A DNA stretch of 64,000 nt from Limnomonas spitsbergensis (taxonomy: Eukaryota; Chlorophyta; Chlorophyceae; Chlamydomonadales). The stretch lies in contig JAYJMM010000029.1 in assembly GCA_037349105.1 (NCBI GenBank), positions 744,001 to 808,000 on the forward strand, written 5' to 3'. A program made the position numbers and the translations under genes. Within the stretch, counting starts at the first letter, position 1; every line of letters starts with the position of its first letter. Of the stretch, positions 32,020 through 43,700 are shown piece by piece. The notes beneath the pieces are model-generated. The model was not told where the DNA came from and did no database searches. It saw nothing but the letters and a program-made list of their open reading frames with translations.

Positions 32020-35000
32020 ATGTTCAGCGATTCAAAGCTGAAACGTAGAGCTCAGAAAGCCCACGGATGTAAGAAAATGAGGACGCAGTACCCACAGACA
32101 GACGCCTCAGGGAGGGATGTGCATAACTCTGACCAGGAAAAAAGCGCACCCTCGAAGTCTGACGAGTCAAAAAGTAACAACGCCACGTCAGAAGCCGCCT
32201 GCTGCTACATCTGCCTGGCCGAGGGCCCCTTGGGCCCAGACCAGCCCCTCATGCAGCCCTGCAAGTGCACCACACGCCTGGCACATGCCCTCTGCTCAGC
32301 CAGGTGGCAGCTGCACAGCGCTGGGAGGTGCGATCTTCTGGTATTGCGCTGATTTCATGCCACCACTTCCCTGAATTTGCTGCTAACAAGTCATGCCTGT
32401 GTCCTGACCTGATACATGCGGATCCTCCTGTACCGGCCTGATGTCCCCGTCATAGAGAGGAAGAGCGGGTGTGCAGGTGACATGCCAGCATGTGTCCACA
32501 GTAGCATTCGAGGGAAGATTCAGATTTCTATTATAACACGACCTAAGGCGTGTGGGAGATTGGGGCACAATTCTGTGTTGCTTGGGCCACCGGTCGTCGG
32601 TCAAAGTTTTGGTACCCATCGGCCCAGTGATGGCTGCCTTGCAGCCCCTTCCTAAATGGCCTCGTGTTCATTAAAAGTATATGCACTAAGAGGCAAATAG
32701 TGTGAATTATCCTAACAATTATTGATTGGATGGTTGATAATGTCTGGTAGTCACTGTCTGTCTGTATACAACTGGCATGGGTTGTATGGCAAATTGGCAA
32801 CAGCTGACCAAGTTGTGAAACACACCTTAAATGGTATGGGTTCAATGGCAGCATCTGACATAGTTATGACATGCACCTGAATCTGGATGGGGGAAGGAAG
32901 GTTTGTGCGCCCAAGTTTGTTTCTCAAGGCCAGCAGATCATCAGATTCGATGCATGGGACAGGTACCCGCAAACTGTAACCCATCAGCACAAAAGTAACT
33001 AGGCCATAAACAAGATGAAGAGTTCCCCTCTGGGCTTCTTACCAGCAGGCAGCTTTACTGTGGTGTGCGTGTGATCCCCAGAATGCGGTATATAGACCCC
33101 AGCATAAACCTTTGACCTAATCTTCCATGCTTATTCCAACGCTTTCACAGGTTTTGCAAATCAGAGCTGCCTGACTGGATGTGGATCTTGGACGAGAAGC
33201 GCAACAACCCCCCCGCTGCGGCGTCACAGAAGCTGGTCTATCGGAGCTCAGCCGCGGCCAGCACAGTGCGGCCCACAGCCAGTGCGGTAGACCCGCCACC
33301 TGCCCTGGCTGCCTACATGCGCATCTCTTACAATGGGAGGAGTCACAAGGCAAGTGCCGCACCAACAGAAAGCACATGATACTCGTGGACCCTTCCGGTT
33401 AAGGGTGCCTGCTCAATCACAGCCACATCTAAAATTGCATGACGCAAACAACCATCCTGTAGAAGGTGCAAATCCTGGAACATTGGTGATTGTGGTTGCC
33501 TGTCCAGGGCCAACAGAGGCCAATAGGGTTATCTTCTCTAGAGTTACGTCAAGGGTAAAGGGTTTTGCTTCCACGCATGTCTCAGTGATGAAGAATCATA
33601 CATTTATCAAGCTACCTCGCCCTGATAAGTATATCTGAGGAAGCCTGATGGGAATCCCTTACAGCACCAAACCTTTACCTGCTTGCAGATCAAGGTGCAG
33701 CCTGGTGCTGAGGGAAGTCGCCAGTTTGTGGATGATTGCCGAAAGGTGGGGCCCTGCATTATGTGCAAGTAAGTCATGTACTTGAAGTGAACCCGAGCGC
33801 CGGTGCGGTATGCATTCTCTGATACACTCAATATGCTCAATACATCCTTGTTTATGTTTTGTTGCTTCGCGGACATCCTCACGGGTGTGTTTTGTGACCC
33901 TCTTGCTTTTCCTGCTCCTGGTGACCTCAGGAGGGCAAGCAGGACAAGGAATCAAAATGCATGGGATTGCCATGATCGCAGCCATGTCCAAAGCGATGAA
34001 TCCACTAATTTTCTGCATGGCTTTGCCAACGTGTTTGCAGTTGCTTGGGATTTGCACGAGTGTAGACTTCGATGTGGTGTTTCACTGCAAAGAGCCTTTC
34101 ACAGGTGTGTGCTCCAGCAAGTCAACATGCGGTATTGACAGATTATTGCTAGGTGCAATACATTGTACATTGAATCTGCGTCCATGGGCTTTTGGCTGTT
34201 AGCGATTTCGCTGTCTATTGTGCTCCAAGCAGACATGTTTACCGCTACTGCTCTGCCCATGAAATGTTGGATATCAGAGAGCGTTGCTGCAAATCAATGT
34301 AGTGGATACCCCATGTCCCTGTAGTTGTCAGTTTTTCACCCGTCCACTTTTTGAATTTGAATTTGTCGAGCATTGTTGAATGCTTTTCAGGCGGCGACCT
34401 GTCCTTCCGGAGTCTGGCGGCCTATGATGCCGCGGTGGCGTGTGCAGCCTTGGCGGCCCCGGCCAGCCTGGCTCCCACGACTGCGACCCACTCAGCCACC
34501 CAACCGTCCTCCTCGCCACCGGCAACCCCTGGGCCTCCAAGGCAGGCCGCAGGGTCTGCCCCCCCTGTCACCATTCAACAGCCTGCTGGAGCTGATCCCG
34601 GGCCCGTGAGGGATCTGCAGCAGGGCAGACGAGAGGGCTCCAGATCTAGATCTGGGGAGCCCCAGGATCAGGAGTCCCAGGGTCATGCGGCCCAGGACGA
34701 CATGTCCCATGATCTCGCCGCCCACGATGTTACGGCCCAGGATCTCCCGGCCCATGAGAGACACAGTGATGCGGTCAACGGGCCCAGTGCCCATGGCTTT
34801 GCCACAGCACTCCCAGGGCAAGGTGCGGCAGCCAGCAGAATGCCAGGGGGCGGGTTCTGTAAATGTTTATATGGCTGTGGTTGCTAGTAGCTGTGCTTGC
34901 TACCTGTGACCTTTTCCAGATGCTGCATTTGCTACCTGCTGCTTTTGTATGCTGCTTTGACGACTGCATTTGTATGCTTCCCGCTTGTGACGTGTCTGTA

Positions 35001-35451
35001 AATTCAGAAAGCTCTGTCAGTAAGCGCTGCTGTTATTCTCTCCACTGCCGTTGAAGCAGGTTCAAGTGCGACGGATCTAATTTTGGGTCACACTGGTAGC
35101 CGAGTAGCAGCTGCAGGAGGAATCGACTCTGCTGCAGGATCCGGGGTCTCAGAAGCAGTGGGCCGAGCAGGTGTAGCAGCATCAACTGCAGAAGCAACCG
35201 CAGGAGCTGTAGCAGCGGCTGTTGCAGCTGCATTCGAGGAGGAGCCAATGCCCAGTGCGTCAATGCTATCCTCCACACTGACGCCAATCTTCCAACAGAT
35301 GGTTGTATCTTGCCCTACGCCTGAGGCTGGTGAGGTGTGCAGTAGCAGCCACAAATCGACCAGATCCCAGAGCAGTCGGAGCAAGGGGTCTATCCTTTCT
35401 GCAGCAAGGGCTGCCATGGGTTCCATGAAATGGGCCTGGGGGGGCAGGTAG
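32020..35451 (+). CDS. RING-CH (RINGv) zinc-finger protein, likely E3 ubiquitin ligase
   Basis: Exons: 32020-32327, 32456-32476, 33151-33349, 33689-33745, 34041-34104, 34391-34822 and 35060-35451, phases closing to 490 residues. The second exon is only 21 nt. The RINGv ligands are C62, C65, C81, C83, H89, C92, C109 and C112, the C4HC3 order that separates RING-CH from classical RING; C109 comes from the microexon. After the zinc finger, residues around ISYNGRSHKIKVQPG and FDVVFHCKEPF form a conserved-looking globular part. A long disordered region rich in P, A, S, Q and H follows, then an alanine-rich tail. Intron 3 (33350-33688) has a GC donor (AAG|GCAAGT). No membrane span is seen, unlike MARCH-type RINGv proteins. 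Ligase activity is inferred from the domain only. The stop at 35449-35451 overlaps a possible donor, so the C-terminus could extend. Confidence 0.8.
32456..32476 (+). other. 21-nt microexon supplying a RING-CH zinc ligand
   Basis: It is flanked by TCATAG and GTGACA. It codes EEERVC within the frame R-EEERVC-R. Without it the flanking exons still join in frame, but the penultimate cysteine pair would be only ...RFC, with one ligand missing. Confidence 0.85.
32505..32690 (+). repeat. MITE-like element, copy 14 (RING-CH intron 2)
   Basis: Contains TGTTGCTTGGGCCACCGGTC, GGTACCCATCGGCCCAGTGA and TGGCTGCCTTGCAGCC. Only about 30 bp from the 21-nt microexon. Confidence 0.65.
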
Positions 35452-36514
35452 GACCCCCCCCCCCTCCAAGTTATGACTGTGAAGAGCATAATGACTCCGT
35501 GAATTATCGTTTGTGGGTACGTAGTACAATATTTTGTTGCCGTGACTATGCAGAGATTGTGAACAAATCTGAACAGCGTAGTATTTCTCAGAGAACTGAT
35601 CTGTGATGCCACAAGTGACAACATGTTGATAATATGCCAGATAACTAGAAAGCAAGGGTATCTGTCTCATCCTTCGTTTTCTAAAACAAGATGCAGTATG
35701 TAGGGCGGAGTGAACTGGTAGCAGATGGGAGGGCAGGGTTCCGTGACTTTAGACCAGTGAAGTTAACAAGAGAGGAGAGGCTTCATCCACAGCATCGCAG
35801 GAACAGATAAGTCCTTAGCTTCCTGACGCCAAAGCCTCGTAAAGACTATACAGACTTCCCTTCCGCTAGTAGAAGCAGGGGGTAGAAGTATAGATGAGTT
35901 TATGCCATATCCACCGCCAAGCTCGAGTAGAGCTGGCAGCACATAGGCAGCACCTGGATTCAGTAGATTATCTTAATTACATGGGCAACAAGTCATCACA
36001 GACCTCCTCGGTTAACAACATCCTTCCACTCTACCTGATTGCCATACTGGACTGTAGCGGGACTGTAGTTCATTATTTGAATCAGTTGAATCATGGAGTC
36101 TCATTGATTTGCCGGCAAAACAGGCAGTGCTGCACCAGTCCCTGCATAGAACAAACATCATCAGCCACCCAACATGGATGGTGACGTTAGGACTGCAAAG
36201 TAGCACATGGTGATTGTAGTTGTTGATGCACATGACAACACAGGGTTCCTCAAACACTTTATTAATGCCCTTAAGACTGCAAAAACCGTCAAATTATTAG
36301 GATGCACAATCTTGGAATATACAGAGACAAGATCAACAGGGCCCTAGACAACCACTCCCCATATCCTCCAGTCCAACCAATGATCTGATATGTCAGCACC
36401 GCACTCAGCACGTCAAGGCTATGGCTGTCAGAACTCCGTAAAAAACGACTGCTGCTCCATGTGCACTGCAAGCCATGCGTTCCAGTTGAGGGCATATTGA
36501 ACAGCGGAGGCAAC
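35452..36514. other. convergent intergenic stretch
   Basis: This is about 1.06 kb between the ends of the RING-CH gene (plus) and the DsbA-like gene (minus). It must hold both 3' untranslated regions. I see no supported exon in it. Confidence 0.5.
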
Positions 36515-39500
36515 TTATTCAGCCAGGGCCTTCCGGAAAATCTCGACAAACGCGGCCGGTTCTTGAGCTCCGGACAGAGTGTACCTGCATGATTGTGGTT
36601 GGGGTTCATTCTAGAGTGCTTCAGCTACAATCCAGCCTGCGACCAGCAGGGATTTATGCAGCAAGCCCTGCTGCTTGGGCTACCAGCCATGTGCCGGTCA
36701 AAAACTAAAGATTAATCCCCTCGGCTCAGTGGTGGCCTACTAGCCTCCCATAGGCCTCCTTTAGATAAGGTAGTTTGGTGTGCACTAAAATTAAGACACG
36801 GCAGTCTTTAGACAGCCGTTGACAGTTTAAAATTTTTTAATAGTGCTCGAGCTTTCAGGTGCAGGGATTCAAAAGGGTGATTTTGCACCTGTCTGCGATG
36901 GTGAAGTTGGGCACTCCGCTGATGCCCCGATTTCGGCTTGCCATGTCCTGCTGCACCTCCTCCAAGCTGTTGGTGGGGTCTGCCAGATACCTGCGCAGTG
37001 ATATTGCCAATGCAGCTTCACATCAGCTACATTTCAGCTACAAAACTCCTATCCAAGCTGTTGCTGGCTTTCAAACAGATACCCCGGCACAGCACCCCAC
37101 CCGACAGCTAGTACAGGACAAATCGGATCATGCTGATCATACGTTTTTTTGCAGGAGTTTCCATACCAGGGAGGAAAGGCCTTCAAGCAGATTGCCACTT
37201 GCACTTAAGCCTACAGCTGGGGGGGCCTAGTACTGCGAGCCCTGCCACTTCGTGTACTGCCTGTAGACCTTTAACTGAGACTATTATCCCAATCCCCCCA
37301 GCAGCAACCCTTATTATCCCCTCGTTAAGGAGGCCTAGAGCACAAAACAAATAATGATGCACTGCACTTATTCGATGGGCTAACTCTGAAGATGGAGAAC
37401 AGGAGAAAACCATTTGAAGGGGATTCAGATTTAGTCGACAGTGAACTCACTCTGCCGCTCCTTTCAGTCCAGCTTTTTCAGCAGCTGCCACCAGCACTGC
37501 TGGATCATTGATGAACTTCTCCTGCAGCTCCAAAGGGGGGAGGGGGGTCTCATTCAGCCCAGAAGTCATGGGTTCAGGTTCAAGAGTTCAAATTTGAACT
37601 CTCAGCCTATCCTGAGTGCCTTGTCTGGCTTTTCTGGAAGACAAGACAGCCTCCTCGGGCATCTCTTGCAGTACAGAAATCATGATACCAGTTGTTGCTT
37701 GAGGATAAGATCCGCCTTATATGCCTTATCATGTTTTATTCAGACTTGCCGTCATGATACCATATATTTGCTGGCAAGGACAACTACTATGAGCACATCA
37801 AACCAACTTCAGCAGGCCCCTCGGCGGCCGATGGCCCAGGCAGCAGGGCTGACTGCACCAGGCCACCAGAAGGTGCGCATGGTCAGTGCCCTCCGCCACT
37901 CATGCTTTTTTAACACAGGGCCTCATCTTGCAAGGGCAGTTTCCGTGTGCTTCAATTTGTCCAACAAGGGAAATTCTTCCCTTGAAAAATACTTACAAAC
38001 CCTTGAACCTCGACCTTCGACTAGGGATGCCACCTTGCAAAAGTCCTGAACCCTCAATTTTCAATTAGGGATCTTGCCCCGCAAAAGTACTAAACCCTCC
38101 CCTCAACTAGATATCTCACCTCGCAAAAGTATTTACCGTGATCCCTCAAACCTCAACTAGGGATCTCACCTCGCAGAAGTAGTTCCTGAAGAGCTCCTCC
38201 ACGACCTTGTTCTGGAGCTCTGCCCCTCCCATCTTCCCGGCCCAGTGGATGAGGCGGTGGGAGTCCAAGGAGTTGCCGGTCAAGCCACCCATAGAGTAAC
38301 GCTCACCCATATCCGCATATGTTTTCTGCGGCAGGCAGGCAAGCATGGTGCCAGGCAGTCATAATGAATGAAGGAAGCAATGAACCAGGCCACCAGGCCC
38401 AGCATGGCATCAAGTAGGCCGGTTCTCCTCCTTAGGGTAAGCCGCAGCGTTTTTGTCCGTGTATTTCAGCTTCAAGTCAGGAACATCAAGGCCTGCAGCT
38501 GAGGGGTCCTAGTGCAGCAAGCTTTGTTGCTTGTCCAACCGGTGGTAGGCTAGTCAAGGCCTGAACCCATTGTCCCAGCCCTGCAACCCCCACAGGCGAT
38601 CTGATGCGCACTTCAGATGAGTACATGACACAGGTAAGCAGGTGAGGCAGGCTGTTTGACACAAAGAGACATGTCGGCTGGCAGGCAATACACACTGAGA
38701 CATGCCGGCAGGTGAAGACCAGGCAGGCCGCTCACGCTGCCGCAGGAGGAAACCTACCGTCATCATCGGCAGCATCTGAGCCACACGCTCTGTTCCAAAC
38801 TTCTCGTTGTACATCGCCATCTTGTTCTCTCCTGAGGTGGGAAAAGAAGTGTGGAATTTTACAGCCCTGCATCTCTCCTGGCGTCCAACACCCTTTTTGT
38901 GTAGGTTACGCCTGATATTCAGCTATGTTGCGGCATACGGCCACGAGGGTGGGTGCATCATGCCTTGCTGCGTGAGTCACCTGCCTTAGGCCGGCCAAGG
39001 TTTGGTCCCTCTATGTGCTATGATGCCCCCCCAGCAGCCTCCTGCAGGTGTTCTGTTCAGCACTAAGATCAACACCGAGGCAAGAGGCAGCACAAGACAC
39101 CTCCTGGATCCCTGGAGCCCTGCCACGCTGCTCAGGCACTGGCAGGAATGACGACGAAGCATGCTACACAGAGCGTCCTGACATGTTCCTTCGCATGCAT
39201 GAGCTCAATACCCCTGGACAGTGCCTAAATGTTATTCAGATTGCAGCAATCTTACATGAGCAGCCACTGCACTTCAGCATTCTCCGTGCACTGCGCTTGT
39301 ATCCTGTCACCCACCTTTAGTTGAAGCATGAGGGTTCAGCTGATACGGGTGCCATCGCACCTACTCGGGGCATTGGAATTTTAAAATTGATCGGCAAGAT
39401 CTTAAGTGACAAATCTATCAAGGTACTGTGCCCATGAAGCATATGGGTCATGAAAGGCCGATGGGTCACGTAATCATGTTCAAATTTGAATTCCGTGCCG

Positions 39501-40255
39501 GGACAGGCTGAGGTACCAGCATGTTCATTTCCCACCTCAAAGTTGACACCCGCCTCTTTCATTTCCGCCATCGCCACTTCTAGTCGTTTTTTACCTGCCA
39601 AGCAAAAGGAGGATACTCAGATGCCGTAATAATGGGGTGTGATATAATGATGTACAGGGTAGCTGCGGTAATGATGTATTTTTTGTTATGACAACAGAGG
39701 TGGGGCAGGAGGTGGGGTGCAGGTCTGCATATGGCCTATTTCAGGGTAGAACACCAGCAAGGAAACCTGATTCCAGGTGGCGCAACATCCTGTACGTTTA
39801 CAGCAATCAATAGAAGACCTGAACACCATCCCCCCCCACGACTTCATCTCTGCGCTTATTTCCTTTCCCATGTCATTTCCCATGTATAGGTACTGGCAGT
39901 TTAGATCCTACGATTTTGTCTTTCCCCCAGCTTTTCCAGAGGTAGTTCCTGCTTACCAACGAAGCACCTGCATAGAAAGAAAACAGGAAGTGAATGACAC
40001 ATGAGTGCACGAGAAGCTTCCTGGAGGAAAGCATGAATGTCATGGCCTTCAGAATGGTATGGGGAGGCATCAAACAACCTTTGCAATGGAGGTGGTCCTG
40101 CTAAGCCTTGCTCACCAAGGGCACACTGTGTCGGAGACGACATCCACCGTCACTGTCTTGGTCATGCTGGTAGCGAAGGTTGAGGCTTGGCGGAGGCGGA
40201 TAGACGGAACGGCTTTCGACAGGGGGATTGGTCTGAAGCGACGAAGCACAAGCAT
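36515..40255 (-). CDS. DsbA-fold oxidoreductase (FrnE / 2-hydroxychromene-2-carboxylate isomerase family)
   Basis: Nine exons in transcript order: 40255-40116, 39967-39957, 39594-39536, 39360-39315, 38831-38758, 38325-38170, 37521-37451, 36990-36889 and 36584-36515. Phases close to 242 residues. The second exon is 11 nt and splits the CPWC active-site motif (residues 45-48) across exons 1 and 2. After it come FVGKKRLE, the WHPYQLNP block, a helical insert (SMGGLTGNSLDSHRLIHWAG), SGVPNFTI (the cis-proline loop) and YTLSGAQEP. This is the domain order of FrnE-like DSBA proteins, which are thiol-disulfide oxidoreductases. The start at 40255 adds about 30 residues rich in arginine, serine and alanine (MLVLRRFRPIPLSKAVPSIR), which looks like a mitochondrial or plastid presequence. 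Initiation at the internal Met31 would give a cytosolic form. The gene is divergent from the WDR93-like gene, about 515 bp away. Confidence 0.88.
36605..36799 (+). repeat. MITE-like element, copy 15 (in intron)
   Basis: Contains GAGTGCTTCAGCTACAATCC, GCAGCAAGCCCTGCTGCTTG and GTGCACTAAAATTAAGACAC. It starts about 20 bp from the last acceptor of the DsbA-like gene. Confidence 0.75.
38020..38190 (-). repeat. four tandem copies of an exon end with splice donor
   Basis: The true donor of the 38325-38170 exon (TTCTGCGAG|GTGAGATCCC on the minus strand) is followed by three diverged copies near 38113, 38071 and 38031, with a period of about 43-50 bp. Each has ACTTTTGCRRG followed by a donor-like GTGAGAT, GCAAGAT or GTGGCAT and then CCCTAGTTGAGG-type sequence. 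Confidence 0.85.
38455..38625 (+). repeat. MITE-like element, copy 16 (in intron)
   Basis: Contains GCAGCAAGCTTTGTTGCTTG and GGCGATCTGATGCGCACTTC. In the DsbA-like gene, between the 38831-38758 and 38325-38170 exons. Confidence 0.6.
38895..39075 (+). repeat. MITE-like element, copy 17 (in intron)
   Basis: Contains TAGGCCGGCCAAGGTTTGGT and CCCCCCAGCAGCCTCCTGCA. In the intron before the 38831-38758 exon of the DsbA-like gene. Confidence 0.65.
39957..39967 (-). other. 11-nt microexon completing the CPWC active site
   Basis: Minus-strand exon GTGCTTCGTTG flanked by TATGCAG and GTAAGC. It gives the second cysteine of CPWC plus FV, and its length (not a multiple of three) is required to bring exon 3 into frame. 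Confidence 0.85.
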
Positions 40256-40771
40256 GGGGTTTCTGAAACGAGGTCCAGAGCCTTCTTATATGCAATCGAT
40301 TATCTCGTAATTCCCTTCTAAAGCATAGTATTCGTCACACGTTGCGCCGAGTTTTACTGTGAACTTGGACAGGGCATAACCAACCGCCGGGCATAACCCA
40401 ACTGGGATAACCCACAACCCGGGCTCACGCCGGCACATACAAAGCAATTTCCTCAAGCTACCGGTAATAGCTAGATGACTTCTCACTTCTACGTCGAGCG
40501 GTGCAACGCGCAGAGCTGCATCTCACTTCCAAGATGAAGCTGCTTGGAGGGGAGGGGGAACCCACCCCGCGGGGGCACCCTGTGTGGACTTAAGTCCGGA
40601 CCGATGGCCGGGCTCGAAGTGCAGGGTCTTTTCCCCCTAGGTTTATTGTCACGTTTCGGACTCCAGACAAGAATAGGAAGTCATGATACTATGTTATTAA
40701 TTCTGCCATAGTAGCGCAGGTCCCTGGGACGATTCACAACTCTTGACTTAGAAATTTGGGCGTTTGCTAAA
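40256..40771. promoter_or_regulatory. divergent promoter interval
   Basis: 516 bp between the start codons of the DsbA-like gene (minus) and the WDR93-like gene (plus). Both promoters should lie here. No motif is clear enough to name. Confidence 0.4.
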
Positions 40772-43700
40772 ATGGCGCCACTTCCTCCCCTCTATGACCC
40801 AGCCAGAGGCGTGGACAAGCTGCCACAGCCCTACAGGATGGTCGACAAGCTGGTGTCGGAAATAGTTGAGCAAGCTCTAGCGCAGTGCGCGATCAAGGAC
40901 AAGGAGAAACGGAAAGCAAGAGCCAAACTCGAAAGACCAGTAAGTTGGTGCCGTCGTATCTCGTGCATGCAGCTGCGCCTTCAAACATTGCCTCCATGTC
41001 ATGGCCCTGTACCTGCTCACCGTGCCTCCATGCCATTGCCCTGCACAGCGGTTCGGCCCGCATGCAGTCCTGACTGCTCGCGGCAACTCGACATGCTTCA
41101 CCACACCAGGCATCGGTGAGCTCATTATCAATGGCAGAGTCCTGACTCACCATGTGATAACCCCATGTACAGCGTCGTGCGAGTGCTGCGCCCCTCACCT
41201 CATGTGTGCGGCTGTGCGCACCCCTTTAAGTGCTGCACCCCTCAGCTCATGCATGAGCCCCTCTACTCATACATGCACCTGTGTGATCTGCTTATGCTTG
41301 CAGCCGGTCTCGCTGTCGTGGGCACTGATATTGGAGAGGTGTACGCACATACGGCCCGCGACAACACGGCCGTTGGAAAGGACCATCCACATGAATCGGC
41401 AGTCACGGCCATGGTAGGAGGGGGAGAATCAGGGCAAGGGAGCATGTGGCAGGCTGGTTCAGTTCAGTGTACATTTTAGAGCGCATCAGACCCCCTTTGA
41501 TGGGCCGCCGGGCAGCTTCCGCTGGGCTGATAAGGTCCAAACGTAGACTGGCATACAACCAACAGCCGATGCCGCAGGGTATGCCGCATCAAACCCAGCT
41601 GGCCGAGGCCGGTTTGCATTTGGAGTGTATCTGAAGCACTCTGAAATAAACAGTGGCCCAGAGCAAGGGATCGTGTGGGAGGGGGGGTGTTGCGTTGGAT
41701 CGATTGGTTCTGCCCAGTGCACAGCCCGCTACATATGACTTGCCATTGTGCCCCTGTACATCTCAGGACTCAGGTGACGTGGCGGCCACAAGTGCCAAGA
41801 TTATCGCCTCTGCGTCCAAGGGCCACCTCGTGGTTCACGACCTCACTATCAAGACAGCAGACCTCATGCCTCTAGCCAAGGTGAAAGGCGTGCCGGGGGC
41901 TGTGTGAGAGATCCACACTGTGAGCAGGTGAGTGAAGGTTGGTCGCAACCTCACCATCAAGATGGCAGAACCCATGCCCCTAGTGATAGGAGGTCCAGAG
42001 GCAACAGGGACAAAGTGCCTGACCTGTGTGCATGACCAGTGCGCAGGGCCTCCGTGTAGCATGCCTTTTGTGATTTTCACAAGTCAAGGGTCTTTGCAGC
42101 AGTTTGGCTTGCTGTGTGGCCTCTTGTTATTGTGCATGCATGGCCGTGTTATGTGCCTTAAACCTCCCACGGAGTCACGGCAGGGAAACGCTTGCCCTCT
42201 TCAAATGAACAGCTGCGAGCTGAAGTGAACATTGCGCTGTGCCCTCAATGTCGTCAACCTCTCTTAACCCGACCTCTTGCACAGCACTCTGTGAGTTCTG
42301 TGTGGAGATTTTAGAAGTCCAGCAAAGCGTCGCATTATAATATTTGATGCTTGGGTGTAATGCAAAGCTACATGTTTTTCATTGCTCTTCAGACAGGCCT
42401 CCTCCTCACCGCACTAGCGTTTCTTTGATGTTGTTTCAGGTACAATTCAAGTGCATGACAGCCTATGGCTGGGGGGGGGGGGCTGGTGCAGCAAGGTGCC
42501 TGCTGCTTAGGATATGAAAGAGGGTGACCTGCTAATGGGCCTCCCCAGCAGTGCCTTTTACGGCTAGCCCTTGTTTTTCTTCCGCCGTCTCGCCACTTGC
42601 ATTCTGTCCACACAACCTACGGACATGTGCCGGCAGTAATCCTGTACAGGCTTGGTCACCATCTTGCAGGTAATACCTGCCTGGTAGCCCTCCAAAAGTG
42701 GCATAGTGCGCACCGAACCCTTATCCCTGAACCCTTAACACAAGTGGTCTCATTGCATCACTCTCCGTCACACTGTTCTGCAGACGGAGCTCCCCATTGA
42801 CGCGGACGATGCGGACCACTACCCCGCCTCGCTCAGCTTCTCCGCGAACGCCGGCCACATTGCGGTGTGCTACAGCTCCGGCGCCCTGGCTGTCTACGAG
42901 CTAGACCTGCCCGCCTCGTTCTACGCGATCACCGGCTCCAAGGGCGACGCGGCCAACAGCACGCCGGCAGACATGGATCTGCAGCGGAGGAACATGGCTA
43001 AGCTTACGCTGGTGGTGCATATGTCCCTGGCAACAGTCAGGGGTGAGAAGATAGACCAGTCGCAGCAAAAAAGTTTTCAACCCCTGAACCCTTCACCTGA
43101 AGTAGGCAGCGTTTTTGCTTGCCCTTGATGATGGCACAGAGATCCTTGGCAGGAGTCAGGGGTGAGCAAATGGACTATTCACAGCCCACCACGGTGTCCC
43201 ATCCCTGAAACCTGGAACCATAAATCCTGAACCTTCAACACTCAACCCTGAGCCTTCAACACTCAACCCTAAGCCCTCCATGGACACCGTGAGAAGCCTC
43301 GTGATGAGATCAAGAGGAACTGTTGTTAGTTATAAGGATATCCGCGATACCCAGCGCTAGCGTGGCCCCCCTGACCACCACAAGCTTGCTGTTTCAACGT
43401 TATGTCAAGTTAAAACATCAAGCCCCAAACCCTTAGTCCTTAACCCTAATCCCTGAACCCTGCATGGCAGGGCTGTTGATTGGAGCGACGACCATCGGGC
43501 CTTGCAGCATCGAGTGGCAGCTGCAGCAGAGGCCGGACAAGTCGGGGAAGTCCGATCGCTTTCACAAGGTATGAACAACAACACACTACTCTCAGAAACG
43601 TTCCATGAATCCTTGTGCAATCCTCGGTTCCCGTAGAGCTGAAGTTCTAATGCATACTATAAGCAATTGCTATTACGGCATACGGTATTAGCATATAACG

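Noticed and set aside
33659..34202. Open frames of more than 100 codons on both strands between RING-CH exons
   Set aside because: They overlap introns flanked by exons that close in phase and carry conserved-looking protein, and they show no motif themselves.
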